Assembly (NCBI RefSeq): GCF_000787575.1
Contig: NW_012236508.1
Location: 422,443-486,442 of the forward strand
DNA length: 64,000 nt
Source of the DNA: Acytostelium subglobosum LB1
Taxonomy: Eukaryota; Evosea; Eumycetozoa; Acytosteliales; Acytosteliaceae
Direction of reading: 5' to 3'
The notes below the pieces were generated by a model that saw only the letters and a program-made list of their open reading frames with translations, searched no databases and was not told the origin of the DNA. Shown here one piece after another: positions 22,041 through 34,404 of the stretch (its first letter is position 1; each line of letters starts with the position of its first letter). Position numbers and translations under genes: made by a program.

Positions 22041-24891
22041 TTATTCATTCATTGTCGACGCGTCAGAGGATGATGAGTTCAATACTTGAATGAGTTGACG
22101 GAGTGTGCTGATTGTGGATGCGACGTCTGGCAGGTTGGAGATTGATCGTTGTTCGAGTGCAGGGTACATCCAAGGGTTGATCACTTTGGTGAATGACTCT
22201 GGCGTGGGACGCAGGATGGCCTCCCAATCTGGCTGCAGGTTCTTTGGTAGTGGTGCGTCGACCTCGTATCCAAGCGAAAGGAAGACACCAAGCAGCACAG
22301 TGTAGCCCACGGCAGCGCTGCCACGTGTCAGTGGCATGAAGTTGTACCAATAGAATGTGATTCTGAGTATTGCATCGCTAATCTCGCCAAGTAGACGAAC
22401 AAGTTTGGTGTCTGCTTCCTCCTCGGCGCATTCAATCATCTGATAAACCTTGCTACAGAGGTCGTTCCACGCCAGGGTCATCTCCTCGTCATAGTCCTTC
22501 CAACGCTGTGGCGTGCAGGGCGTCCTGATGGCAAACTCATAGCCCTCTGGCGAGGCGTATTGTAGGGTTAGTCGCGTGCCCTCCATCAGGTGGCCCGGAC
22601 GGAAGGTGCTGAGACAGGGCGTCACCACGTAGTAGTCCTTCTTCATGATCCTGTACATGTCCTTGCAGTCGCTGGCGTTGTTGCAGTCGACCAATACCTG
22701 GTCCTTGACCTGCTCGGGGAACTGGATGGGCAGGAGCATCTTCATGTTTTGGAAAGCCGGCGTGAACATTGGGTAGTAGCGCACGACGTTTGTCTGTCCA
22801 GTGATGATGGGAGTATGCGAGCCAAAGCCCTCGGCAAACTGCTCCTTACTCAGACCGTCCACCCACCAGACTGGGTCGTTGGGCTCGGAGAACTGGCGCC
22901 ACTTGGCCGCCACATCAAAGAGATCCCTCCATCCAAATGTGTGTTGTTGATTGCTGTGCGAACTCTGGTTCGCGCCAACCTGATGTCTGGTAACCACGCT
23001 GCCAGCCTCCTCGAACAGGGACTCCCAAACAGGTGTGAGTGTCTGTGCAATGTCCAGGGCAGCCAGGCCACACTGAAGATGCTGTCTGGCGTTTGGTAAG
23101 AAGCCTTCACAATCATACTGCAGTCTCTTTCCAATGCGCTTGGCAAACTCTACAAGTGTCTTCTCATTGGCAGTCAGCTTGTATTCGCTGTCCACCTCCT
23201 TGATTGAGTCGGACAGGTTGTTCTGTTTGGTATAGCCTCTTGCCAGGAGAGTAGATGCTGGTTGTCGCTGGCACAACAGGGTCTTGAGATAGGGGTCCAG
23301 CTCGTTGTCAATGTTGAACGAGTTCAATGACGTGTCCAGATGATGATGAGTGAACAGGGCAATCTCGCGCTGATAGAATGAGAAGTGATTGGCGTTGATG
23401 TTGAGTATATGTTCATAATCTGCCAATGCTTCCCTGTATCGTCCAATGGTATTCAATGAGATCGCTCGCAGCTGTCGCACATCAATCATGTCTGGCTCTG
23501 AACAAAGGTACACACTCCAATCATTGATTGCCTCCAGATGTTTGCCAGAGTGGAAGTAGAGCAGACCGCGAAGATGTAGTGCATTGGAGTAGTTTGGCGT
23601 CAGCTCCAGTGCCTTGCTGAACGTGGCCAACGACGATTGGTAGTCGCCCAACTCCTTCCAGCACTGGCCAATGTTGGTGTAGGCTGCTTCAAAGTGTGGA
23701 TCTAACTCTATCGCTTTGTAGAACGAGTCAAAGGCTTCTCGCGGGAATCCCCTGATGTTCAAGCACAGACCAATGCGATTCCAAGCGAGCTTGTGAGTCT
23801 TGTCATACTCGACCACCTTTCTAAAGTCCTTTAAAGCGCGCTCATAGTTGCGCATCTGGAAGTATAGCAGTCCGCGTTGATAATGTATATCCGTGTCTCG
23901 CTCCTTGTCAAACACGATGGCCTGATTGAAGTCCTCCAGTGCCTCATAATCCATTCCATGAGCGACCAATATCTGAGCTCTACGTTTATACGCATCTGCC
24001 AAGGTGTTGTCCAACTCAATCACCTTTGTAAAGTCGATCAGAGCCTAAGACAGTGAGTAGCATTGTATGAGTGTAAGGTCAGGGGGTCAGGAAGGAGTGA
24101 TACATACCTCCTCATGGTTGCCAAGCATGGCGTTTGATGTTCCTCGTCCGAGATAGGCAGAGGGGATCAAGGGATTGGAGACGATGATCGATGTGAAGAA
24201 TAGAATGGCCTCTTGGTAGCGGCCCATGTTGACCAAGCAGTTCCCCTTGGCAATCTCGCCAGCCAAGTTCTCAGTGGACAATTCGCGCAGCAGTTGATTC
24301 AACTCCTCCATTGAGGTGGACTTTGTCAGCAAGTCTTGATCGACCATCATCTGTTGAGGTTGTGTCTGTTGTTGTGGTGTCATATGTTGCTGCTGCTGTG
24401 AAGTGGCCGCAATGAATGATGTGATAGTGTCGGATAATGAGTTGTCTAATGTGGCTTGATACTGTTTGTTATGTATATCTATGAGTTCATTTAGATGGAA
24501 GTCTCCCCATACTAGGGTGGCCTTGAGCATCGCTTGATCAGATGTATTGCGCTGTGATTGTACATGTCTACAAGCCAATGCCTTTCGCATCAATGCCGAC
24601 TTATTATCTGGATCAATCGATAACACTGTATCACAATCAGTTATACAATGATTGTATAGTTCAAGATGATAACTACATAATGCTCGATTGCTACATAGGA
24701 TACACATGTACGTCAATGATCAATGCGAGTGATCAAATGAGTGATTGATTGAGTGAGACATACATCAATGCTACTATATCATTCTGATTGATCTTTAATA
24801 ACTTGTTCAAATGCTTTATCGAGTCTGAGTGACGGCCTGCTGTAAAGGCAGATATTGCCGCATCACGAATAGATACTAACTCTATTTCCAT
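22041..24891 (-). CDS. TTC13-like tetratricopeptide repeat protein
   Basis: Three exons (24891-24764, 24690-24108, 24044-22041) give 904 residues. TPR units begin in exon 1 (AAISAFTAGRHSDSIKHLNKLLKINQND) and continue in exon 2 (INRALCSYHLELYNHCITDCDTVLSIDP). A Gln-rich insert (around residue 135-170) interrupts them. A long TPR array in exon 3 follows (YQRGLLYFQMRNYERALKDF, AYTNIGQCWKELGDYQSSLATFSKALELTP). The C-terminal half is not TPR: it has FGWRDLFDVAAKWRQFSEPNDPVWWVDGL and ends with YWYNFMPLTRGSAAVGYTVLLG, a block I associate with TTC13 orthologues. Its cellular role is poorly understood even in animals. It is convergent with TFIIS, with 166 bp between stops. The exon 1/2 join (ALM/ALI-NRAL) is chosen because it completes a TPR helix. 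Confidence 0.83.
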
Positions 24892-25260
24892 CAACTACTG
24901 TTACAATTATATTTGTTATTATTATTATTAGCTAAGTTATTTGTTGTAGATGATGATATCAGTAAGTGAGTTGAATGAGTGATTGAATGATTGAGTGATA
25001 AGTGATGAGTGAGTGAATGAGTGATTGAGTGATGAGTGGGCTTGATCAAGATCAGAGTGGGAAGGGGTAACAGGACCATTGATGTGTGATAATGACAATG
25101 TGCTAACAGATATATAATATTATCACTATTACTGATGCCATAATATAAGCAACACTAACATCCGATCAAACTCCTGGAACTATCCCACACTCCACCAATC
25201 AAATTTTAGAATTGATCACCTTTTCATTATCACTCATCAATCAGTCAAACAAATAACATA
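24892..25260. other. Divergent intergenic region
   Basis: About 370 bp between the TTC13-like and ankyrin-like starts. It holds GAGTGA/TGAGTGAT tetranucleotide-like runs (24965-25035), the minus-strand image of the TCAN repeats common in this genome. No gene is seen. Confidence 0.5.
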
Positions 25261-28062
25261 ATGAATGACATCAAAAATAGTAGTACACATGCAGTGTTCC
25301 ACAATGTAGTTCTGTGTAGACTTATACTCAAGCAAGTCAGTGATATTCACAAACGTTGGTGCAGTATACCATCACCTTCACTATCATTATCATCATCACA
25401 ATCACAAGATGAACTTGCTGATGATATTTATCCCAACAGCAATATAAAGTCAACTATCAAGGGTGCCAAACTACAAGCCGATGGCAGACTGTCAGAGATG
25501 TTGAGATACAATGCCACTCTAATGTTCATTGACACATTCGACGAGATAGTCGTTGAAGCATGCCGTGACTATTCGTACCCAGTGTATTCATCACGCGACA
25601 CAGTTCGCTACAACAACATAACAGCATTCAATCATATTTGCAATCGAGGAACTTTAAACAATATACATGTTGTTCACAATGATTGTGAAATGTATGATCT
25701 GTGCAAATATGGCAATGTACACATGCTCCAACACTACCTCATGACCCTTGCTGTACCAGGCCAAACGCTATACTTGCTCAATGATGAGTATGACCTAGTC
25801 TCGCACCTGCCCATGGCCATTGACACGGGCAACGAACATTTTGTTCGTCTGCTACTCCAACACATCAACATGGACAACATCGAGCGAGCCAACTTCCCGC
25901 TCACCGAGGTCAAGTTCAATCGACCAGGCATCAGCGTTGCTATGCTCAAGGTGTTGAACGAGGAGTTTGGCTGTCTGTTCCACATCATCCGCCTCTGGCA
26001 AGCGGCACTCATACACTCGACATCTTGCAACATGGTTCAGAGTGTGCAGTACATGCTGGATAACATGGGGGTGGGCATGAGCATGCAGCTATACGATGAC
26101 GATGAGAAGGATGTCATTGTCATATGCTTGCTCCACTGTGCCAAAGATGGCAACGTCAACATGTTCCACATGTTGGTCCAGTCCAACATTGGCGCCAAGT
26201 ACCTGGACAACCTTTGGTTGATCAACATTGGACACATTGTGGAGGAGGCATTGGACCATGGTCACGAGGCATTCATCAAGTATCTCCATCAACATTATCA
26301 TGGCAAGGGTAAAATCAAGCCCAAGGTGGAGCAGCAGATACTCAACTGCTTTGAATCACCCGAGGACATTCCAGCAAGCAGGCTACGGGTCACGCCAATG
26401 CGCGCAATACTCAGCAATGACCACGCCAGTCTGAGGTCACTGATCAGTCAGAACAATAGGACCGCAGTGTGTTTGGACGAGGATGTATGTCTGGCGATGT
26501 CCAAGCCAGTCGCCACGCTCCTTGGTGGTCATTCGGAATGGAGCTTCACAGGCAAGTCGCTGCTCAACATGATCAAGGCGGCTGCCAGGCCTGGCAGCTG
26601 CAATATCACGGTGGACCTGGTGTGTCAGTACATTGATAAATGGAACGGTGTTGACCTGCCATACTATTGCATTACCGAGGCCGCCAAGTACTCTGCACGA
26701 ATAATGCAGCATATTCTTGCAAGGTTCCATCACTCCTTAGACATCCATTGTCTAGAGAATGCGCTGAAAATGAATTGCCGCGAGACAATGGAGTATTTCT
26801 TCAACAACATTGGAGAGATTGGTCTGAAAAACTATCATGTCGAGAGTGCTGCCATCAAGTTTGTGTCCAAGGCATCATTGGACAACGTCATCTTCATGTT
26901 GGATCGCATGGACATGGTCAAAAGAGATTTCAAAATATGCACTCAAGCCATCAAAAATCCTAGATTGAAAGTGTTTGAATACTCATTCAATCTATTCACA
27001 ATGGAGCAGGTACAACATATGCCACATGGCAATGCTTTGGACAAGTTGGTGCATGAGGCATACGTCAAGGACAGGCCAGATATAGTCCAGTGCATCCATC
27101 AACGCATTATGGGTCAAGTGCCCATGATGGGTCCAATCGTGCCGACACTCACACATCTACTCATGATGGCTGAGAACAATGCATATCACTCACTCGAGTA
27201 CCACTTCAACTCATCAACATTCAACAACATGTCAATCACACATCGATTACGAACACTCCATTCAATCATTCAATATCGTCACATTGGTGGGGCGACTCGA
27301 GTGATCAAGCTTTGCATCGATCACATCAAGCCCATCACTCAACTGAATGAGTATGTACCAATCACTCGAATCAATCAATCAATCAATCACTAACACACAT
27401 GCAGACATCAGATCAATCACAAGAGGTTTGAGGAATCATTCCACTCAAACAACAATAACATTGAGGTTGTTGTTGATTATGATCAAGAAGTGAAGTTGAT
27501 TGAAGATCATTGTTTGATTGATTATCTCAAAGCTGGCGCAACAGACTTGTTCCTCAAGGCATACTCAAAGTCATCGTTTGTAAACAAACACTATCCAAAC
27601 ACAACATTACTGGATTTGGCATTGTTCAAGTGCGACACACGCGCAGTCGATGTACTCCTTGCCAACCCCAACATGTCAATAGACCATCGTCACGCGAACA
27701 TGGAAAAAATATTTGCAAGCCCATCATTATATGATGATGATGATATGTGTTCACATCCTGCCTGGGAGTTGATGTTTGATCACTTAATAATGATGATGAA
27801 TCAGGGAGCACCTATCAAGCTCACTCGAGACATCTTGTCATTGGTCCAACATCCGCCTTTACTTCGCAAGCTCATCAAGTGTCACTCCTCAACTACAAGC
27901 AATCTCAAAGGACTGCTTGACGACAACATTATTAATATCCATCATATGACTGATAGATGGTTGACCAAACCATGGGCACTGGAGATGCTCCAAGAACTCC
28001 AGAAGCATGAAATATTATCCGATAATATCTTGGCACAGCTTCTTCTCATGGCCATCGAATAA
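25261..28062 (+). CDS. Dictyostelid ankyrin-like repeat protein (5' part, frame later breaks)
   Basis: Exons 25261-27350 and 27405-28062 encode 915 residues up to the first stop. The start (HAVFHNVVLCRLILKQVSDIHKRW) and the ankyrin-like modules (AIDTGNEHFVRLLLQHI, LLHCAKDGNVNMFHMLV, ALDHGHEAFIKYLHQH) are shared with the minus-strand gene at 18185-20212, so the two are paralogs in inverted orientation about 5 kb apart. Exon 2 continues with TDLFLKAYSKSSFVNKHYPNTTLLDLALFKCDTRAVDVLLANPNM. The stop at 28060-28062 falls inside a helix (LAQLLLMAIE). Protein-like sequence continues beyond it in a shifted frame, so the natural product was probably about 1400 residues. Function is unknown; a scaffold role is inferred from the repeats only. 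Confidence 0.72.
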
Positions 28063-29127
28063 TGTCACATCGGTCGTCCATCACTATGTCGACACGTGGC
28101 CATCACAAATGTGGAATGGTAGATCACAGGAAATAATCGATTGTTGTTGTACACATGGTCGCGACCAGTACCTTGCTATCATACTCCCACTCATCGACCA
28201 AACAACCAAGTCTCTGGGTCTTCTCAAGTGCTTCATTCTGGCCGCAGAGAAAGGACATATTGACATTGTCCAAAGGATTCACTCACTCGTCTTAGAATCA
28301 ACATATGGAGCACGTAGTTTAACTCTATCAATTAGGTCAATCATTGTGGCACTGGATCATGGACACTTGGATGTAGTTTACTTCATACTGGCCAATGTGA
28401 TGCCGCATGTCTCATCAGACAAAGTCGTTGGAGATCAATAATATTGATCAAAGGATATTGTCGGTTGAGTTGATCGAGCGACTGTTGGCGCACCCCAACA
28501 TCAGGTGCTCATTCTACAATGTCTTGTGCGGCGCGATCATCACTCGCAACAAAGAATTGGTCGATATGTTGTTGGAGAGATACAGCCGCAATCCCCAAGA
28601 GATGATGAATGAAGAGAGCAAAGCTATGACAAAAGCAGTTGAGATTGGTGACGTTGACCTCATCAGAAGGCTCATCAAGATCTCTGTGAACAATGACCAA
28701 GACAAGGCTCTGTCAGTTGATAACATCTACATGTTGATCAAACATATTGGATTGCCTGACAGCCCACATGTGACCGAGGAGTTGATCTCCTCGCTTATCA
28801 AGGATCACTGCAAGAAAAGACAACCGAAGTGTCAAGAGCATTGGACAAAGCAGCGGAAGAGTCACTGATCAAGCTGGTGGTCAAGCTCATGATCCAGCCG
28901 AAATACTTCTCAGATGAATCGTGTCTCGATCTGGCGATTAAGGCCTGTGTCTTGCGAGGTGACATCCAATCATTGGACTATCTTTTGGAGATAGCGCCAT
29001 CCATTTGTGCTGTCCCCATTACACAATTCAAGAAACACCAGACCAAAGTGTTACTTGTGGACTTATGGTGTGCCAATATCTCTTTGACAATGGATATATC
29101 AACATTGATGTCCAAGACCAACATAAA

Positions 29128-29158
<31 letters not shown>

Positions 29159-29526
29159 GTCGTCTACCACTGGTACGATTGGTGAATTATGCATGCAAGG
29201 AAGGAGACGAGGAACTCATCCAAGTCATTCATCAACAATGCCAAACACCAGAGCAGCTCCAAAGGCATCTTCCATCATTCAAAAGTATCCTAGAGGCATC
29301 CGAATGTAACCATCACAAAGTACTCAGATACTTGTTTGAAGGATGCCATGTTAATGGTGACAGTTCACCATCACCGTCATGGTCCCAATCGGCATTTGCT
29401 CGAGCTCAAGTGAAGTTTGAACATGTAATACCATTGCTCAAATCGATATATTATCAATGCTTCAATAGTTGTAACCTCAAGATCATGGATATATGTGAGC
29501 GTCTATTGTTTGTCCAACATCAATAA
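28063..29526 (+). pseudogene. Frameshifted 3' continuation of the ankyrin-like gene
   Basis: Ankyrin-like protein sequence continues through at least four changes of frame. Segment 1 (to about 28438) includes FILAAEKGHIDIVQRIHSLV and ALDHGHLDVVYFILANV. Segment 2 (about 28415-28830) includes LIERLLAHPNIRCSF and VEIGDVDLIRRLIKI. Segment 3 (about 28830-29060) includes LDLAIKACVLRGDIQSLDYLLEIAP. Segment 4 runs to the stop at 29524-29526 and includes an Asp run from GAT repeats (29128-29157), then YACKEGDEELIQVIHQQ and LRYLFEGC. No GT/AG intron of normal form bridges the shifts. Either the 3' half has decayed or this stretch has several assembly indels; large conserved genes nearby have none. Confidence 0.65.
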
Positions 29527-29748
29527 ATAAACTAACTAGCTTGTATATTTATCTGTTTGAATTATCTGTTTCAAAGAGCAAGTTGGTCGCGAATGTGACC
29601 TTTGTCGAATTTTCAAAAACATGAACATCTTACTCGTTTTCAAACAACAATTACTTTCATTCTCATTCATTCAATCATTATTATTACATGTACACATAGT
29701 TGTAACAACACAAAGATATATATATAATACATATACATATACATAGAG

Positions 29749-32700
29749 ATGGAGCAACTTGAAAGGATAGAGTTGGAGTCACAGATATGTAACGAGTTGG
29801 AGAACTTTATTGGTAGCTCGGATAAGGTGATGGCAGAGTTCATTATAAATCTGGCAGAGGCACATCCCTCTTTGCCAGAGTTCAATAGAGCATTGATTGA
29901 TAATGGTGCAGAGTTCCCAGAGTCATTAGTAGCACATCTACTCACTATAATAGAGAAGATGAATCCAAAAAATAGAAACAAGTCTGGCTCATCAGCACTC
30001 AAACATACATCAACATCGACGTCGTCTACGACGACCAAGTCCGAGTGGGATGCACAAGAAGACAACTCGTTGAAGAAGCTCGTTAATCAGTTCCCTGCAT
30101 TGGCGCGACCCAACAACGATCAGTTCAAAGAGGGCAAGGTGTACAGCATCGTTGAAGAAGAGAAAAACAACAAGGTCAGCAACAGCAAGGACGGCAAGGA
30201 CATCAAAGAAGAGAAGAGTAACAGAGATAGGGATGGTGACAGAGCAAGAGATGGCGATCGTGGAAGGGATGGAGAGAGAGACAGAGATAGAGACAAAGAC
30301 AGAGACAGAGATAGATATAGAGACAGAGATGATCATAGAGATAGAGATAGAGATAGAGATTACAGAGATAGAGGAGATAGAGATAGGAAGCCAGTGGACA
30401 AGGAGCCAGTGATCGACTCAATATATAGTGGCAAGGTAACTGGTATCAATGATTATGGATTCTTTGTACAGTTGGAGGGCTTGGCAGGAAAGAGAGAGGG
30501 TCTGGTGCACGTGACTCAGATCAAGAATGCAAAGATAGGGCATCCCTCAGATGTGGTGAAGCGTAATCAGGTGGTCAAGGTCAAACTGCTCAATATTGTT
30601 GGCTCGCGATTGTCCCTCTCGATGAAGGACGTCGATCAACAGACTGGTGCCGACTTGAATCCAGTGCGACAGCCCATCCGCTCAATCTCCTCGCTTGATG
30701 ACGACAAGCGATCAAACCCTTCACGTCCAATGGACAAGCGAGGAGGCGCCGCATCTGAGCCCATCGTTGAGCAACGTCGTGGCAAGCGAATTTCATCTCC
30801 CGAGCGATGGGAGTACAAGCAGCTGATCGCCGCAGGCGTAATCAACATCAAGGAGTTGCCCAACTACGACGAAGAGCTGGGCTTGGTGGCAGAGGTGGAC
30901 GACGACGACAAGGAGCTGGACATTGAGCTCAACGAAGACGAGCCCGTCTTCCTCAAGGGTACGAGAAACAACATGCAACAGATGTCACCAATCAAGATTG
31001 TCAAGAATCCCAATGGTTCAATGCAGCGTGCCGCCGCACAGAGTGGCACGCTGGCGCGTGAGAGAAAGGAAGAGAAGGAGTTGGCCAGGAATGAGATCAT
31101 GGACGCCATCCCCAAGGACCTCAACCTGCCTTGGGAGGACCCCATGCCCGAGCCTGGCGAGCGTCACATTGCCCAGGAGCTGCGCGCGCTCGCTGCCCCA
31201 GCATACGAGATGCCCGAGTGGAAAAAGACAACAATGGGCGAGCACACAACATACGGCAAGGTGACCACGCGATCGATCAAGGAACAGCGCGAGTCCTTGC
31301 CCATATTTGCCCTGCGCGAGGTGTTTTTGCAGGCGATTGCCGATAACCAGTTGCTCGTGGTCATTGGAGAGACTGGCTCTGGAAAGACAACTCAGATGAC
31401 ACAGTATCTGGCCGAGGCTGGCTATGGAACGCGAGGCAGGATCGGCTGTACACAGCCACGTCGTGTGGCCGCCATGTCCGTGGCCAAGCGTGTGGCCGAG
31501 GAGTACGGATGTCGTCTGGGTGAGGAGGTTGGTTATGCCATCCGTTTCGAAGACTGTGTGTCTAACGAAACAGTGATCAAATACATGACAGATGGTATCC
31601 TGCTTAGAGAGTGTCTGTTGGACCCTGACCTGTCGCAATACTCTGTGATCATTCTGGACGAGGCGCACGAGCGTACCATCTCCACAGACGTCCTGTTTGG
31701 CCTGCTGAAGCAAACGATCTTACGTCGTCCCGATCTCAAGGTTCTGATCACCTCGGCCACACTGGAAGCCGAGAAGTTCTGCAAGTACTTTATGAACAGC
31801 AAGCTGTTCTACATTCAAGGTCGCATGCATCCAGTCGACGTACGCTACACAAAGGACCCCGAGAGTGACTATCTGGACGCGGCACTCATCACCGTCATGC
31901 AGATCCATTTGACCGAGCCCACTGGCGACATTCTCCTGTTCCTTACGGGTCAGGAGGAGATTGATACAGCGTGCCAGGTGTTGTACGACCGTATGAAGCA
32001 GTTGGGACCCTCGGTACCCGACCTCATCATCCTGCCCGTGTACTCTGCGCTGCCGTCCGAGATGCAGACCAAGATCTTTGACCCTGCACCACCAGGCGCG
32101 CGCAAGGTGGTCATTGCCACAAACATTGCAGAGACATCACTGACGATCGATGGAATCTACTACGTGGTGGACCCTGGTTTCTCCAAGCAAAAGTGTTTCA
32201 ATCCAAAGAATGGCATGGACTCGCTGGTGATCGCACCCATCTCACAGGCCGCCGCCAAGCAGCGTGCTGGTCGTGCAGGTCGTACTGGACCAGGCAAGTG
32301 CTATCGTCTGTACACACTGCATGCCTACGAGAATGAGATGTTGCCGACGAGCATACCTGAGATACAGCGAACAAACCTTGGCAACACAGTGCTCACATTG
32401 AAGGCGATGGGCATCAACGATCTGCTGGGCTTTGACTTTATGGACCCGCCCCCAGTCCAAACACTGGTGTCTGCCATGGAGCAGCTGTACAATCTTGGCG
32501 CGCTCGACGAGGAGGGCATGCTGACACGACTGGGCAGGAAGATGGCCGAGTTCCCACTGGAACCATCACAATCCAAGATGCTCATCTCGTCTGTGGACTT
32601 TGGCTGCTCGGATGAGATCATCACGATCGTCGCAATGCTGAGCGTTCAGAACGTCTTTTACCGACCCAAGGAGAAGCAGGCGCTGGCCGACCAGAAGAAG

Positions 32701-33261
32701 GCCAAGTTCTTCAACGCCGAGGGTGACCATCTGACGCTGCTCAACGTCTACGAGGGCTGGAAGAACAGCAAGTTCAGCAACCCATGGTGCTTTGAGAACT
32801 ATGTCCAGGCGCGTTCACTCAAGCGTGCGCAGGATGTGCGCAAACAGTTGATCACCATTATGGACCGCTACAAGCTGGACCTGATCTCGTGTGGCAAGAA
32901 CTTCACCAAGATCAGAAAGGCCATCTGCTCAGGTTACTTTGCCAACACGGCCAAGAAGGATCCAACCGAGGGCTACAAGACAATGGTGGAGGGACAGCCG
33001 GTCTTTATCCATCCGTCGTCCTGTCTGTTCAATCGAAATCCCGACTGGGTGATCTATCACGAGTTGGTGATGACCACCAAGGAGTACATGCGAGAGGTCA
33101 TATCAATTGATCCCAAGTGGTTAGTAGAGCTGGCGCCCAACTTCTTCAAGATGTCCGATCCCAACAAACTATCAAAGCGCAAGAGAAAGGAGAAGATTGA
33201 ACCATTGTACAACAAGTATCAAGACCCCAATGCTTGGAGACCATCAAAGAGAAGAGGATAA
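29749..33261 (+). CDS. dhx8: DEAH-box pre-mRNA splicing helicase DHX8/Prp22
   Basis: A single exon encodes 1170 residues, about the size of human DHX8. Order: an N-terminal helical region ([19 protein letters not shown]), a linker with an Arg/Asp-Lys repeat tract (about 160-215), an S1 RNA-binding domain (about 222-295, [16 protein letters not shown] ... GLVHVTQI), an acidic linker, then the helicase core: motif [11 protein letters not shown] (about 540), motif II DEAH (about 637), motif III SAT (about 668), motif [14 protein letters not shown] (about 840), followed by winged-helix, ratchet and OB-fold segments ending in [29 protein letters not shown]1 plus DEAH core is diagnostic of Prp22/DHX8, which proofreads the 3' splice site and releases mRNA from the spliceosome. 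The frame is clean over 3.5 kb. An apparent intron follows the stop by 11 bp. Confidence 0.96.
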   Translation: MEQLERIELESQICNELENFIGSSDKVMAEFIINLAEAHPSLPEFNRALIDNGAEFPESLVAHLLTIIEKMNPKNRNKSGSSALKHTSTSTSSTTTKSEWDAQEDNSLKKLVNQFPALARPNNDQFKEGKVYSIVEEEKNNKVSNSKDGKDIKEEKSNRDRDGDRARDGDRGRDGERDRDRDKDRDRDRYRDRDDHRDRDRDRDYRDRGDRDRKPVDKEPVIDSIYSGKVTGINDYGFFVQLEGLAGKREGLVHVTQIKNAKIGHPSDVVKRNQVVKVKLLNIVGSRLSLSMKDVDQQTGADLNPVRQPIRSISSLDDDKRSNPSRPMDKRGGAASEPIVEQRRGKRISSPERWEYKQLIAAGVINIKELPNYDEELGLVAEVDDDDKELDIELNEDEPVFLKGTRNNMQQMSPIKIVKNPNGSMQRAAAQSGTLARERKEEKELARNEIMDAIPKDLNLPWEDPMPEPGERHIAQELRALAAPAYEMPEWKKTTMGEHTTYGKVTTRSIKEQRESLPIFALREVFLQAIADNQLLVVIGETGSGKTTQMTQYLAEAGYGTRGRIGCTQPRRVAAMSVAKRVAEEYGCRLGEEVGYAIRFEDCVSNETVIKYMTDGILLRECLLDPDLSQYSVIILDEAHERTISTDVLFGLLKQTILRRPDLKVLITSATLEAEKFCKYFMNSKLFYIQGRMHPVDVRYTKDPESDYLDAALITVMQIHLTEPTGDILLFLTGQEEIDTACQVLYDRMKQLGPSVPDLIILPVYSALPSEMQTKIFDPAPPGARKVVIATNIAETSLTIDGIYYVVDPGFSKQKCFNPKNGMDSLVIAPISQAAAKQRAGRAGRTGPGKCYRLYTLHAYENEMLPTSIPEIQRTNLGNTVLTLKAMGINDLLGFDFMDPPPVQTLVSAMEQLYNLGALDEEGMLTRLGRKMAEFPLEPSQSKMLISSVDFGCSDEIITIVAMLSVQNVFYRPKEKQALADQKKAKFFNAEGDHLTLLNVYEGWKNSKFSNPWCFENYVQARSLKRAQDVRKQLITIMDRYKLDLISCGKNFTKIRKAICSGYFANTAKKDPTEGYKTMVEGQPVFIHPSSCLFNRNPDWVIYHELVMTTKEYMREVISIDPKWLVELAPNFFKMSDPNKLSKRKRKEKIEPLYNKYQDPNAWRPSKRRG

Positions 33262-33272
33262 CATGCTAATAA

Positions 33273-33339
33273 GTAAGTTGTATATCTCAATCAATATCAT
33301 TCAATCATTCATACATATAATACTAATCAATACCATTAG
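33273..33339 (+). other. Probable 3' UTR intron of the DHX8 gene
   Basis: Eleven bases after the stop codon the sequence has GTAAGTTG, TCAA/TCAT repeats, a TACTAATC branch-like element and ends in CATTAG. Length (67 nt) and composition match the coding introns of this window exactly. Confidence 0.55.
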
Positions 33340-34404
33340 AATTTAGACTTGTACTTCCATTGACGTCAATACCCTTCATTCGATTCACAACTTGTAAAGG
33401 ACCAATCAGTAAACAAACAAACTAAACAAAGCTACGCAATGCAAATGAAACTTGCACCTGTTATAGTTGTAACTTGCCCACTTGTGTCATCAATGACGTG
33501 ACTTTAGAATGATCATGTCCATCCATTCATCCATCCTTTTTATAACATTGACACGTTTCATTGGTCCTCATTCAGGGATAATCTAGAACAAACAGAATAG
33601 CCTTCTTGTTACCCAGGACTGACCTGACCTGACATGTGAATGAATGGAAGGGCAACAAGACAAGAAGGACAAAAGTATCTCACTTTGGTAAATGAAGGAA
33701 GCAGGAGCAGCAGCATCGATGTAATAGATGAATGGACAAAGCACATGCATTGGGCTGTTCATCTGTGTTTGTGAGCAATGGAATGGCAACATTACCTTTT
33801 TAGGCAACACGGTGGGTGTGTGGGTGTTTGGATTCTTGGACCATTGTGGCGATTGGGGGTTCATGATAAGATGAGAGGAAGTACACACACTAACACACCA
33901 ACCAATGCAAATGACTTGAAGGGACGCAAACTTCCAGGACATCCAAGAGTCTCCATTGTTATCACTCGTCTCTCTCTTTCTATAAACAAATATACAAACA
34001 ACCAACAAACAAATAATACAAGGTACATTGATTTAGATCATAGCGAATCAATTATAGAATATACTTTTTAAATCCAGATTAGAATATCAATCAATCGTAA
34101 ATTGATGAAGGTAGCCTTGAAGAAGGCACAGAGTAACCTTATCAAACTAATTTAAGAGTTGTAGGTTGGTCACTCTCTCTTGTTATCATTGTATATTATA
34201 TTCACAAAACAGAAGAGGTATGTAGGTTAGATGATTATAATATAAAGGACTTCAGACCACTCATTCATACTCATACTCAATCATACTTACAAACATCCTT
34301 ATTACTCGAATCCATACTTCTGTCTCTATAACCACTTATTAACTATTTAGTTCCACCTAATCGATTAACAACTTAATAACTATAATAATAATAATATTAA
34401 TATC
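33340..34404. other. Intergenic region with no recognisable gene
   Basis: About 1.06 kb between DHX8 and the sphingosine kinase gene, both on the + strand. Open frames up to 141 codons exist on the minus strand but have no domain, no low-complexity bias of coding kind and no plausible splice context. The last 200 bp are AT-rich with ATA/ATT runs, as expected for a promoter. Confidence 0.5.

Noticed and set aside
22590-23099. 169-codon + strand frame inside the TTC13-like gene
   Set aside because: Antisense of a strongly conserved TTC13-type region; length reflects the GC-richer coding sequence.
27351-27393. Protein ending in the intron of the ankyrin-like gene (TRINQSINH)
   Set aside because: The tail is the translated TCAA-repeat intron; GTATGT and CAG borders join the frame to well-formed downstream sequence.
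31018-31713. 231-codon minus-strand frame inside DHX8
   Set aside because: Antisense of the helicase core whose motifs are unambiguous on the + strand.
33583-34008. 141-codon minus-strand frame between DHX8 and the sphingosine kinase
   Set aside because: No domain, no signal peptide or helix pattern, ordinary intergenic composition; judged a chance frame.
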